From an uncultured Bacteroidia bacterium (lineage in GTDB: Bacteria > Bacteroidota > Bacteroidia > Bacteroidales > UBA932): a stretch of DNA of 64,000 nt. The notes under the pieces are model-generated. The model searched no databases, was not told where the DNA came from, and saw only the letters and a list, made by a program, of their open reading frames with translations. This document shows, in pieces, positions 53,828 to 61,957 of the stretch (the first letter of the stretch is position 1; every line of letters starts with the position of its first letter). Location of the stretch: contig CACZZZ010000006.1 of NCBI GenBank assembly GCA_902785825.1, forward strand, positions 1-64,000, in the 5' to 3' direction. The position numbers were made by a program, and so were the translations under genes.

Positions 53828-54283
53828 CTAGAGTTGCTTTGTGAGCCAATTGGCGAGTCCTATCTTCTCGATGAGCTCGAGCTGTCCCTGGCTCCAGTAC
53901 ATATCCTCCTCCTCGTCAAGGGCATAGTCCCTGAGGATGTCATAGGTCTTGAAGTCGTCGGAAAGGGAAGTGGTGAGCTCCATGAGGGCAGGAACCTCCT
54001 TGACGGAGACTTCCAGATCAGCCTTTATGTAGGCCACGGGATCGTCGCAGACTGGCATTGCCGGGGCGGCCTCAACCTTGGGGGAGCCACCGAGGTCGAT
54101 AATGCGCTCGATGAACTTATCGACCCATTCCATCTCCTCTTGGGCGTGCTCGGCATATTTCTCGCCAAGTTTGGAGAGTCCCTGAGCGGAGAAGATCTTG
54201 CTTTCAACTTTGTGCTGGAACGACTGGGCGGCGAGGCCGGTCGCGTAGGTCTGAAGGACCTGGATTGATTTCTGTTTGTCCAT
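53828..54283 (-). CDS. Ferritin-like (bacterioferritin/Dps-type) protein
   Basis: 151-aa four-helix bundle. Iron ligands suggested by the E and ExxH pairs: KYAEHAQEEMEWVDKF and DYALDEEEDMYWSQGQ. Probably binds or oxidises iron to limit Fenton chemistry. First gene of the ferritin-gpx-marR operon. Confidence 0.85.
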   Translation of the reverse strand: MDKQKSIQVLQTYATGLAAQSFQHKVESKIFSAQGLSKLGEKYAEHAQEEMEWVDKFIERIIDLGGSPKVEAAPAMPVCDDPVAYIKADLEVSVKEVPALMELTTSLSDDFKTYDILRDYALDEEEDMYWSQGQLELIEKIGLANWLTKQL

Positions 54284-54305
54284 ATTTGAAAATTTTTAAT
54301 GTTTT

Positions 54306-54357
54306 GTATCGTTTACGATGCAAATATAAGAATAATAAATTATATCGCAAGCGATAT
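54306..54357 (-). promoter_or_regulatory. Operon promoter with two ATCG-N4-CGAT operators
   Basis: The -7 box TATATTTG is on the minus strand (54321-54328). Operator 1 GTATCGTTTACGATGC (54306-54321) covers the start point. Operator 2 ATATCGCAAGCGATAT (54342-54357) covers the -33 region. Centres are 36 bp apart. Expected target of the operon's own MarR regulator. Confidence 0.7.
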
Positions 54358-54411
54358 TTTATAAAAAGTTTAAAAAAAAATAATTTAAGGTCTAATATCA
54401 GTCATTTTGAG

Positions 54412-54419
54412 TAAATTCG
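54412..54419 (+). promoter_or_regulatory. -7 promoter box TAAATTCG
   Basis: Variant box 8 bp before the AspT-type transporter ATG. Confidence 0.5.
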
Positions 54420-54427
54420 CGGCCGAT

Positions 54428-56110
54428 ATGTTGAAGTTGTTTACGCAGGGGGGCACAGCAGGTGCCATTTTGATTCTGGCGCTTGTGATAGCGTCAGGTT
54501 TGTATCTGGGTCGTTTCAAGTTTAAAGGTATATCCCTTGGGACGACGTGGATTCTTTTCATGGGTATATTGCTCGGCCATTTCGGCATGAGGGTCAATCC
54601 CACGATGTTGTCTTTCATAAAGGATTTCGGACTCATTCTTTTTGTGTTTGCGATAGGCCTTCAGGTCGGTCCTGGATTCTTCCACTCTTTCAAGAAAGAT
54701 GGCTTGCCCATGAACCTTCTGGCTGTCGGGCTTGTTTTGCTGGCAGTCGCTACCACTTATATTATTCATCTGATAACTGGTGAGGATCTCGGTACCATGA
54801 CCGGTATCATGTCCGCGGCCGTCACGAATACTCCGGGACTTGGAGCCGCCCAGCAGACACTTGTTGACGCCACTATCGCCACTGGAGGATCTCCCGAGAG
54901 AGCGGCTGCAGCCTCAGCGGGAATAGCCTCGGCTTATGCGGTCGCTTATCCTCTCGGTGTGCTTGGCGCTATCGCCGTAGTCATTCTCAGCAAGGCGATA
55001 TTCAAAATCGACCTTGACAAGGAGAAGGCGAAGTCAGAGAGTGGTGAGAATACAGAGTCAAACGCTTTCCGACTCGCTTGCAAGGTTGAGAATCCGGCCG
55101 TGTTCGGGAAGTCTCTCCACGACATCATTGGATGCGAGAATAGTGACCATTTGGTGATAAGCAGGATGATGAGGGATGGAAAAGTCTCTGTCCCGGATTT
55201 GAATATGCCTCTTAAAGAGGGCGATAAGTTGCTGATTGTCACGGATGTGCATCATAAGGAAAAGGCTCCTATCGTTTTCGGGGAACAGTGCCCTGTGGAT
55301 ATGAATGAGTGGATCACTCCGGATTCGACACTTGTGAACCGCCGTCTTTCCATCACCAAATCAGCGATCACTGGTTATAGCCTCCGCAAGCTTGACATCC
55401 GTCATAAATATGGTGTCACGGTGACCAGGATCCTGCGATCCGGAGTCCAGCTCCAGGCCGACCCTGACATTATTCTCCAGGTTGGCGACAGCATACAGGT
55501 CGTCGGAACCGAGGATGCCATCAAACAGCTCGCGACTCTTGTCGGAAATCAGCCGGAGACGCTTCAGAAGCCGAATCTCGTGCCTATCTTCTTCGGGATC
55601 GCTATCGGCGTGCTTGTCGGTATGATTCCGATCCGCTTCCCCTGGATGCCGCAGCCTCTCAAACTCGGTCTTGCCGGGGGGCCGCTGATCGTGGCCATAT
55701 TGCTCGGCCATTTCGGCCCGAAACTGAAGATCACCACCTACACCGCCCTGAGTGCCAACCTGATGATCCGTGAGATTGGCATCTCGCTATTCATGGCTGC
55801 CGTCGGTCTTGGAGCTGGTGAGACATTTGTCTCCAGTCTGACCGGAGGAGGATATATATGGATCCTGTACGGCTTGATAATAACCCTTGTCCCGATGTCG
55901 ATAATCGCCATAGTCGCGAGGGTATTCCTGAAAATGGATTTCTTCAAGATGTGCGGTCTCTTGTCTGGAGGTACCACCGATCCGGCTCTGCTATCTTTCT
56001 CCGAGCAGCTCTATGGCGGGAAGATCGCGGTCAACTATGCCACGGTTTACCCTCTGACTATGTTCCTTAGGGTTGTCGCAGCCCAGATATTGATTATGAT
56101 AATGTTATAA
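54428..56110 (+). CDS. AspT/YidE-type transporter with two RCK_C domains
   Basis: About 560 aa. Two membrane halves (about 1-185 and 385-560, each with a duplicated GHFG-type motif: LLGHFGMRVNPT, LLGHFGPKLKIT) flank two TrkA-C domains (about 205-285 and 290-370). The aspartate:alanine exchanger family moves organic anions. NTPGLGAAQQ in the first half is typical. The ATG at 54428 was chosen because the upstream codons cross the promoter. Confidence 0.9.
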   Translation: MLKLFTQGGTAGAILILALVIASGLYLGRFKFKGISLGTTWILFMGILLGHFGMRVNPTMLSFIKDFGLILFVFAIGLQVGPGFFHSFKKDGLPMNLLAVGLVLLAVATTYIIHLITGEDLGTMTGIMSAAVTNTPGLGAAQQTLVDATIATGGSPERAAAASAGIASAYAVAYPLGVLGAIAVVILSKAIFKIDLDKEKAKSESGENTESNAFRLACKVENPAVFGKSLHDIIGCENSDHLVISRMMRDGKVSVPDLNMPLKEGDKLLIVTDVHHKEKAPIVFGEQCPVDMNEWITPDSTLVNRRLSITKSAITGYSLRKLDIRHKYGVTVTRILRSGVQLQADPDIILQVGDSIQVVGTEDAIKQLATLVGNQPETLQKPNLVPIFFGIAIGVLVGMIPIRFPWMPQPLKLGLAGGPLIVAILLGHFGPKLKITTYTALSANLMIREIGISLFMAAVGLGAGETFVSSLTGGGYIWILYGLIITLVPMSIIAIVARVFLKMDFFKMCGLLSGGTTDPALLSFSEQLYGGKIAVNYATVYPLTMFLRVVAAQILIMIML

Positions 56111-56120
56111 AACCAAAGAT

Positions 56121-57725
56121 ATGAAAAGGAATCTGATATTTATCTTTGTCGCTATCCTTCTCGCGACCGCTTGCGGACAGGGCTCCAAATCTCCCTTCGC
56201 GAGGAAGGTGTCTGAATATGCCCTCGTGACTATACCAGCCCCTAATCTCAACGGTATCACGGACAATGGCAAGGAGGTCCTTAACCTTTATCGCTTCGCC
56301 GCTGACGAGGTCGATGCCATTTACTGGAAACAGTATTTTGGGGATAAGGCCGCTTTCCTGGGTGGATTGGACGATCCCATGCAGAAAGAGTTCGCCGCAA
56401 TCAATTACGGCCCTTGGGACCGTGTTGACGGACGTTCTTTCGTAGAGGGTTATAAAGACAGGCTTCCCGGAGCTGGTTTCTATCCTGCCGACATGACTCC
56501 TGAGGAGTTCGAGGCGCTCGAGGACTCCGCTAAGTTAAGCCCTTACACAATGATCCGCCGTGGCGAAGACGGTTCCCTTAAGGCTGTCTGGTATCATGAC
56601 GCTTATAAGGATCATATCGACAAGATAGCCAATTATCTTCAGGCGGCGGCAGATATCACCATCAAGCCCAGTGTCAAGGAATATCTTCTCCGTAAGGCGG
56701 AAGCCCTCAAGACTGACAATTATTTTGACAGCGGAAAGGCTTGGCTTGAGATGGAGGACAGCAAGATGGATCTCGTGATCGGCCCTAATGAGACCGCTGA
56801 CGACCAGCTGTTGGGTATCAAGCGCTCTTATGAGGCTTTCGTGCTTCTTAAGAATGAGGCCAGGACCGAGCAGCTTATGAAATATGTCTCCAGTCTCGAG
56901 GAATTCCAGCGCATGCTTCCTGTTGAGGATATGTACAAGGCATTCCAGCCCGGGGCCCGTTCGGACATATTCTCCTGCGACGCCATCTATTATGCCGGTA
57001 AGGCTAACGCCGGAATCAAGGTTATCGCCCTGAACCTCCCGTACGACGCTGATATTCAGGAGACTCTTGGCACCCGTACGATCCTTCTGGAGAACGTCAT
57101 CCGCCAGAAGTTCAATTACGTGATCAATCCCACCGGAGAGGTTCTCCTGAACCAGGCCGCGAAAGCCCATCTCTCCCAGGACGCTTTCTTCTGGAATATC
57201 GTTTTCCGTGAGGTCGCTCATGGCCTTGGTGTCAAGGAGACAATCAACGGCAAGGGCACTGTTGAGGAGGCTCTTGGAAGCTCTGCTCTCACCTTTGAGG
57301 AGATGAAGGGCAACGCCGTTGGTATGTACCTGGTCTGCAAACTCCAGAGCCACATCGCGATGGATCGCCTGTTCACCACGGAGGACGCCCTCACGACCTT
57401 CTTCACCTCTCTTGTCCGCTCAGAGCGTTTCGGAGAGGGATCCGCTCTTGGAAGGGCGAATACCATGGTGTTCAACTATCTGAAAGAAAAAGGCGCTTTT
57501 GAGCGCCATCCGGATGGCCGTTACAGCATCGACTATCAAAAGATGGAAACCGCTCTTGGGCAGCTCTCAGCCTTGATCCTCAGGACTCAGGCCACAGGAG
57601 ACATCGAGTTCGCGGCTTCCTTCGAAGAGAAGTATTCCCACCGTGATCAAGACTTTCAGACCGACCTGATGAACCTCAACCTTGAGAAGGTTCCGATGGA
57701 CATCCGCTTCAAATTCAAGAAGTAA
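56121..57725 (+). CDS. Dipeptidyl-peptidase III (M49)-like lipoprotein with altered zinc motif
   Basis: 534 aa, lipoprotein signal MKRNLIFIFVAILLATAC. The fold matches Bacteroidota M49-related hydrolases. Around the active site it reads FREVAHGLGVKETINGKGT and FEEMKGNAVGMYLV, where homologues have HExxH and EExKAD. R363 replaces the first zinc His (codon CGT at 57207; CAT would be His), while E364, H367 and E394 remain. Catalysis is probably lost or changed. It follows the transporter by 10 bp. Confidence 0.8.
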   Translation: MKRNLIFIFVAILLATACGQGSKSPFARKVSEYALVTIPAPNLNGITDNGKEVLNLYRFAADEVDAIYWKQYFGDKAAFLGGLDDPMQKEFAAINYGPWDRVDGRSFVEGYKDRLPGAGFYPADMTPEEFEALEDSAKLSPYTMIRRGEDGSLKAVWYHDAYKDHIDKIANYLQAAADITIKPSVKEYLLRKAEALKTDNYFDSGKAWLEMEDSKMDLVIGPNETADDQLLGIKRSYEAFVLLKNEARTEQLMKYVSSLEEFQRMLPVEDMYKAFQPGARSDIFSCDAIYYAGKANAGIKVIALNLPYDADIQETLGTRTILLENVIRQKFNYVINPTGEVLLNQAAKAHLSQDAFFWNIVFREVAHGLGVKETINGKGTVEEALGSSALTFEEMKGNAVGMYLVCKLQSHIAMDRLFTTEDALTTFFTSLVRSERFGEGSALGRANTMVFNYLKEKGAFERHPDGRYSIDYQKMETALGQLSALILRTQATGDIEFAASFEEKYSHRDQDFQTDLMNLNLEKVPMDIRFKFKK

Positions 57726-57951
57726 GTTCGCCGGGGTTTCTCCGAACACATGGGTTACGCCCGTGGTTCGGAACTTGTTGATATTGAACGTATTAAATAA
57801 AGTCATACCCCCTATTTTGAGGGTAGGACTTTGCGTTTCTTATTGATTCAGAACGACTTCCGCATCACGCTGTTTGTGTCATTCCAGTTGCCTGCGGGAG
57901 ATTTCCCGATTAAGCTTGGCGATTCCAGACATTTGCTTGTGAAGATAAGAA
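57726..57951. other. 226-bp intergenic region
   Basis: Holds a TACCC/GGGTA hairpin (about 57809-57828) between two convergent genes. No gene, promoter box or known element was seen otherwise. Confidence 0.4.
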
Positions 57952-60828
57952 TTACGGATTCAACTCTTCATCGCTAGTTCCTTCGCTTTCTCCAGGATTA
58001 GGATTATTGTTTGTGGCTGCCACTGCAACTGAGCAGGTTGCGGTTTTTGATCCGTCGGTTGTCTTTACCGTAATCGTCGCTGACCCAGCTGATTTTGCGG
58101 TAATGACTCCGGATGAGGACACAGTCGCAACCGAAGTGTTGCTTGAGGACCAAGTCACGTTCTTGTTCGTCGCGTTCGAAGGAGAAACTGTGGCAGTCAA
58201 AGTCTGGGACTCTCCCACTTTCATCGACAACGATGTCTTGTTCAGGCTGACTCCCGTCACGGCGACTGTCGCGGCCTTCACTGTCACAGAACAGGTGGCT
58301 TGTGCGCTTCCATTCTTATCTTTTACAGTGATCACCGAGGTGCCTGGAGAGAGAGCGTTCACTTTGAAGGTGGGCGTTCCATCAACCGTGACAGACGCTA
58401 CTGTGGTATTGCTTGACCAGACATTAATCTCTCCGGAACAATTTGCTGGAGAGACAGCTATTGATATATCAGACGATTGTCCGACGACCAACCCCAAAGA
58501 GGATTTGCTTAAAGTGATACTTTTTATCCCAACGACAGGTGAAGATACCGTGACCGAACATGTCGCTGTCTTTGAGCCGTCGGTTGTCTTTACCGTTATC
58601 GTTGCCGATCCAGCTGATTTTGCGGTAACGACTCCGGATGAGGACACAGTCGCAACTGAAGTGTTGCTTGAGGACCAAGTCACGTTCTTGTTCGTCGCAT
58701 TCGAAGGTGAGACAGTGGCTGTCAAAGTCTGGGTCTCTCCCTCCGTCATCGACAGCGATGTCTTGTTCAGGCTGACTCCTGTTACGGAGACTGTCGCGGC
58801 CTTCACTGTCACGGTGCAGGTGGCTTTGGCACTTCCATTCTTATCTTTTACCGTGATTACGGAGGTGCCTGGAGAGAGAGCGTTCACTTTGAAGGTTGGC
58901 GTTCCGTCGACCGTGACGGACGCTACTGAGGTATTGCTTGAGCCAATACCGATCTCTCCGGACCAATTTGTTGGAGAGGCGGTTATGGATATCTCTGACG
59001 ATTGCCCGACGACTAACTCCAGGGAAGATTTGCTTAAACTGATACTCTTTATCCCAACGGCAGGTGAAGATACCGTGACCGAACAGGTCGCTGTCTTAGA
59101 ACCATCCAGGGTCTTGACAGTTATGATAGCTGTCCCGGCGCCCTTCGCCGTGACGACGCCGCTGGAACTGACTGTGGCGACCGATGTGTTGCTTGAGGAC
59201 CAAGTCACGTTCTTGTTCGTCGCATTCGAAGGTGAGACAGAGGCTGTCAAAGTCTGGGTCTCTCCCTCCGTCATCGACAGCGATGTCTTGTTCAGGCTCA
59301 CTCCTGTAGTTTGGATCTTGGAAGTCACTGTTACCCAACACCCTGCTGATTGATTACCAGCATCGCACGATATATAGGCTGTTCCGGCTTTAATCGCAGT
59401 AATAATCCCTTCTTCACTTATTGTCGCGACAGAGGGAGCCGATGAGTGCCAGTGGGGAGATTTATAGGTCGTATTATTTGGTGAAATGGTTGCGACCAGT
59501 GTGTCAGTCTGACCGACTAATAGCGTAATATTCTTCTTGTTAAGACGGATATCTGTAACTGGGATTATCTTATCAATCACGCTCAACTCGCTTGTGGCCG
59601 TGACTCCTCCACTGACGGTCTTGACACTGATGGTCGCCTTGCCAGGAGCTATAGCCTTAGCATAGGTTGTTATATTCCCATAGATATCTGTTTGATACAC
59701 AATCTCTACCACTTCTGGATTACTCGACGACCATTGGACACCCCTGTTAGCTGCTCCATCAGGAAGCAAGGAATACATCAAAAGCCAAGTATTCCCGACT
59801 TCCATTATATCCGGCTTCTCACTTTCTATTATCTTCACCGACTTAGCCGCAGGCTTGACTCCTATGAGACAATCTGCCATTTTACCTCCCGTCACAGGGA
59901 TAGCACTTATCGTTGCGGTTCCTTCTTTTTTCCCTGTAATCGCTCCATTTTGGACGGAAGCGACACCATCGTCATTGGATTCCCAAATAAAGGAAGCATC
60001 AGCATAATTTGGATCCGGAACTGCTTTAATTGTAATCGTTTCTCCGACTCCAATATAAATATAAGGCCTTTCCCCGTTGTATGCTTTTCCGTCCCATTCA
60101 AAATAGCACCCGGAGGGAACTACTTTACCGTTGCAGGAGAAAACAACCCCATCACCATACGACCAGTAGTTTACAGGGACCTTCACGCAATTGATCCTTA
60201 CGGTCAGACCTTCCTTCCCAAAAGCGAGGGCGTCAATCAGGTTGTTATGCGAGATATCCAATTCAGTCACATTGGTATGACTAAGGTAAAGTGTTGTCAG
60301 ATTCGGGCATTTCGAGACATCTATCCTGCTGATATCCAAATGTTCCGCATCAAGTTCTATTAGCTCTGCATTTTTGGAGACATCCAATTGAGTGATATTC
60401 GTCTCCCACACATACAACTCCTTGAGTGCCGTGCATTTGGATGTGTTGATTGAACTTATTCTGGTGCCTCCCAGAGCGATGATCTCTAGTTTTGTGTTCC
60501 TCGTTACATCAATGGCTAATAGGCTTGTTTTGGTGCAGTCAAGTTCGACGAGATTTGTGAAATACTCCAAACCTTTCAGAGATTTCAATTCAGCGAATGG
60601 CCCTGAATAATCATTGCTATACATATCAATCTTAGTCACCGCTTCCGCCTCGCTCTTCGAGACCTTCCCGTCATGATTGACATCGAAGTTGTCATAGCAA
60701 TACTTCATAAACACCAGGTCGTCCATCATTGTACACACATCGTCCACCTCAGGAAGAGGTTCTTCCTTGGGGGTACAGGCGGTGACTATGCTAAAAGCCC
60801 AAAAAAGTGTCAGAAAGCATTGTTTCAT
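57952..60828 (-). CDS. Surface lipoprotein with leucine-rich repeats and Big_2 Ig-like repeats
   Basis: 958 aa. Lipoprotein signal (MKQCFLTLFWAFSIVTAC), an EF-hand-like loop (DVNHDGKVSKSEAEAV, about 48-63), about six BspA-type leucine-rich repeats (about 80-215), then bacterial Ig-like Big_2 domains. The last five form a near-identical tandem (VTGVSLNKTSLSM.. and VGIKSISLSKSSL.. types alternating). The tail EGTSDEELNP matches that of the partial gene at 61958. Probably an adhesin or glycan-binding stalk. Last gene of a four-gene operon (4-bp overlap upstream). Confidence 0.85.
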   Translation of the reverse strand: MKQCFLTLFWAFSIVTACTPKEEPLPEVDDVCTMMDDLVFMKYCYDNFDVNHDGKVSKSEAEAVTKIDMYSNDYSGPFAELKSLKGLEYFTNLVELDCTKTSLLAIDVTRNTKLEIIALGGTRISSINTSKCTALKELYVWETNITQLDVSKNAELIELDAEHLDISRIDVSKCPNLTTLYLSHTNVTELDISHNNLIDALAFGKEGLTVRINCVKVPVNYWSYGDGVVFSCNGKVVPSGCYFEWDGKAYNGERPYIYIGVGETITIKAVPDPNYADASFIWESNDDGVASVQNGAITGKKEGTATISAIPVTGGKMADCLIGVKPAAKSVKIIESEKPDIMEVGNTWLLMYSLLPDGAANRGVQWSSSNPEVVEIVYQTDIYGNITTYAKAIAPGKATISVKTVSGGVTATSELSVIDKIIPVTDIRLNKKNITLLVGQTDTLVATISPNNTTYKSPHWHSSAPSVATISEEGIITAIKAGTAYISCDAGNQSAGCWVTVTSKIQTTGVSLNKTSLSMTEGETQTLTASVSPSNATNKNVTWSSSNTSVATVSSSGVVTAKGAGTAIITVKTLDGSKTATCSVTVSSPAVGIKSISLSKSSLELVVGQSSEISITASPTNWSGEIGIGSSNTSVASVTVDGTPTFKVNALSPGTSVITVKDKNGSAKATCTVTVKAATVSVTGVSLNKTSLSMTEGETQTLTATVSPSNATNKNVTWSSSNTSVATVSSSGVVTAKSAGSATITVKTTDGSKTATCSVTVSSPVVGIKSITLSKSSLGLVVGQSSDISIAVSPANCSGEINVWSSNTTVASVTVDGTPTFKVNALSPGTSVITVKDKNGSAQATCSVTVKAATVAVTGVSLNKTSLSMKVGESQTLTATVSPSNATNKNVTWSSSNTSVATVSSSGVITAKSAGSATITVKTTDGSKTATCSVAVAATNNNPNPGESEGTSDEELNP
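58010..59330 (-). repeat. 525-bp in-gene tandem repeat
   Basis: The string TTGTTCAGGCT recurs at 58238, 58763 and 59288, a period of exactly 525 bp (175 codons, two Ig-like domains). About 2.5 copies. In-frame gain or loss by recombination would change stalk length. Confidence 0.85.
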
Positions 60829-61547
60829 AAGTTAAATAGCCCTTTGTGATTGTTTATCAACTCTTTTAATTGCTCACGCTCGGATTGCAGCCAACGACAA
60901 GCGCTATAGTACATGTTGGTGTAATAAGAAGGGTTTCTCTTGTATTTTTCGATCTTTTCATTCATTTCTGGCACATCAAAGGGTTTACCTTTTTGAACGG
61001 CATCACGTTGCCCAATGAGAAAACGGGTCATCTCGTCAATGCTTGATTTAAACCCCTCCAGACACTCACAGTACTTTTGGTTAAAGTCTTTAGCCTCATT
61101 ACTTGTTTCATGATCATGGCAAATGCCCCAAATGTCTGCATAGGTAGAAACTTTGGAATATAAAGAATTCATCCTATCTATTTCTCTCTGTATTTCTTGC
61201 TCAGAGATATGGCTTAGACTCTTAAGAGATATCTGATATAACTGTGGGAAATCGAATTGTTCGATACAAGAGGTGATCTTGTTCTCAATTTCTCTTATGG
61301 ATTTCTCTTTAATTTGGATCATCAGACTGCCATGATTCTGCTTCGTGGTTGAATACAGAACAATAAAGCTAATTATCGATGCCAGGATCCCACCCAGATA
61401 CGCACCCCAGAAGGTCAGCCAATCAGTAGGCTGGCCGACCACCGGAGTATCGAAAGGGGCTGGAGATCGTAGAATCCAGTTTAATACTGGAGGAACTACT
61501 AGCAATGCGATTGCTGTTCCGATCCAAATAAGTTTACGAGCTTTCAT
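60825..61547 (-). CDS. Unknown membrane protein with coiled-coil domain
   Basis: 240 aa. Two N-terminal membrane helices (about 5-27 and 42-66), then a helical, charged domain (TKQNHGSLMIQIKEKSIREIENKI...) with several Cys. AT-rich codon use unlike the housekeeping genes, suggesting recent transfer. Overlaps its neighbours by 4 and 14 bp, so it is part of the operon. No family recognised. Confidence 0.7.
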   Translation of the reverse strand: MKARKLIWIGTAIALLVVPPVLNWILRSPAPFDTPVVGQPTDWLTFWGAYLGGILASIISFIVLYSTTKQNHGSLMIQIKEKSIREIENKITSCIEQFDFPQLYQISLKSLSHISEQEIQREIDRMNSLYSKVSTYADIWGICHDHETSNEAKDFNQKYCECLEGFKSSIDEMTRFLIGQRDAVQKGKPFDVPEMNEKIEKYKRNPSYYTNMYYSACRWLQSEREQLKELINNHKGLFNL

Positions 61548-61941
61548 CAGAGAATGTCTGTGTCACTTTATCTATCTCCACAAGCAGGAGATCTCCTGTC
61601 TTAAGAGGTTGGACTATGTTCTGCCTATTGTCCCATACGCTTTCAAGATATGTCCCAGGGCCATCGGATGAATCATCTAGAATATCCCCTTCTCTCTTTA
61701 TCTCTTTTGAAGGAAGGCCTTCTGCTTGTACTGGACTATTGTACTCGTTAGCAATTTCACCCGGAATCATGCCAACAATACTTATCGCTTGATTATTCTG
61801 ATCATTAAAGGAGATAGAGAGATTTTTACTTAGCGTTGCTTTGGTATCAGGTTTCTCTCTCAATGAGTCCTTAAGAATGAGTTTGTAGACCTGGTCGTTT
61901 TCGTCCTCAACGAGGACCTCGTATGCCTTAATAATTCTCAT
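61534..61941 (-). CDS. Unknown soluble protein
   Basis: 135 aa, no signal peptide or membrane helix. Acidic and beta-rich (MRIIKAYEVLVEDENDQVYKLIL). AT-rich, 16 bp after the leucine-rich gene and overlapping the membrane protein gene by 14 bp. No family recognised. Confidence 0.65.
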   Translation of the reverse strand: MRIIKAYEVLVEDENDQVYKLILKDSLREKPDTKATLSKNLSISFNDQNNQAISIVGMIPGEIANEYNSPVQAEGLPSKEIKREGDILDDSSDGPGTYLESVWDNRQNIVQPLKTGDLLLVEIDKVTQTFSDESS

Positions 61942-61957
61942 GGTCTCTTGAGTTTGC

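Noticed and set aside
58007-59353. 448-codon open frame on the + strand
   Set aside because: Antisense shadow of the Ig-like repeats. Repetitive, low-complexity translation without family features.
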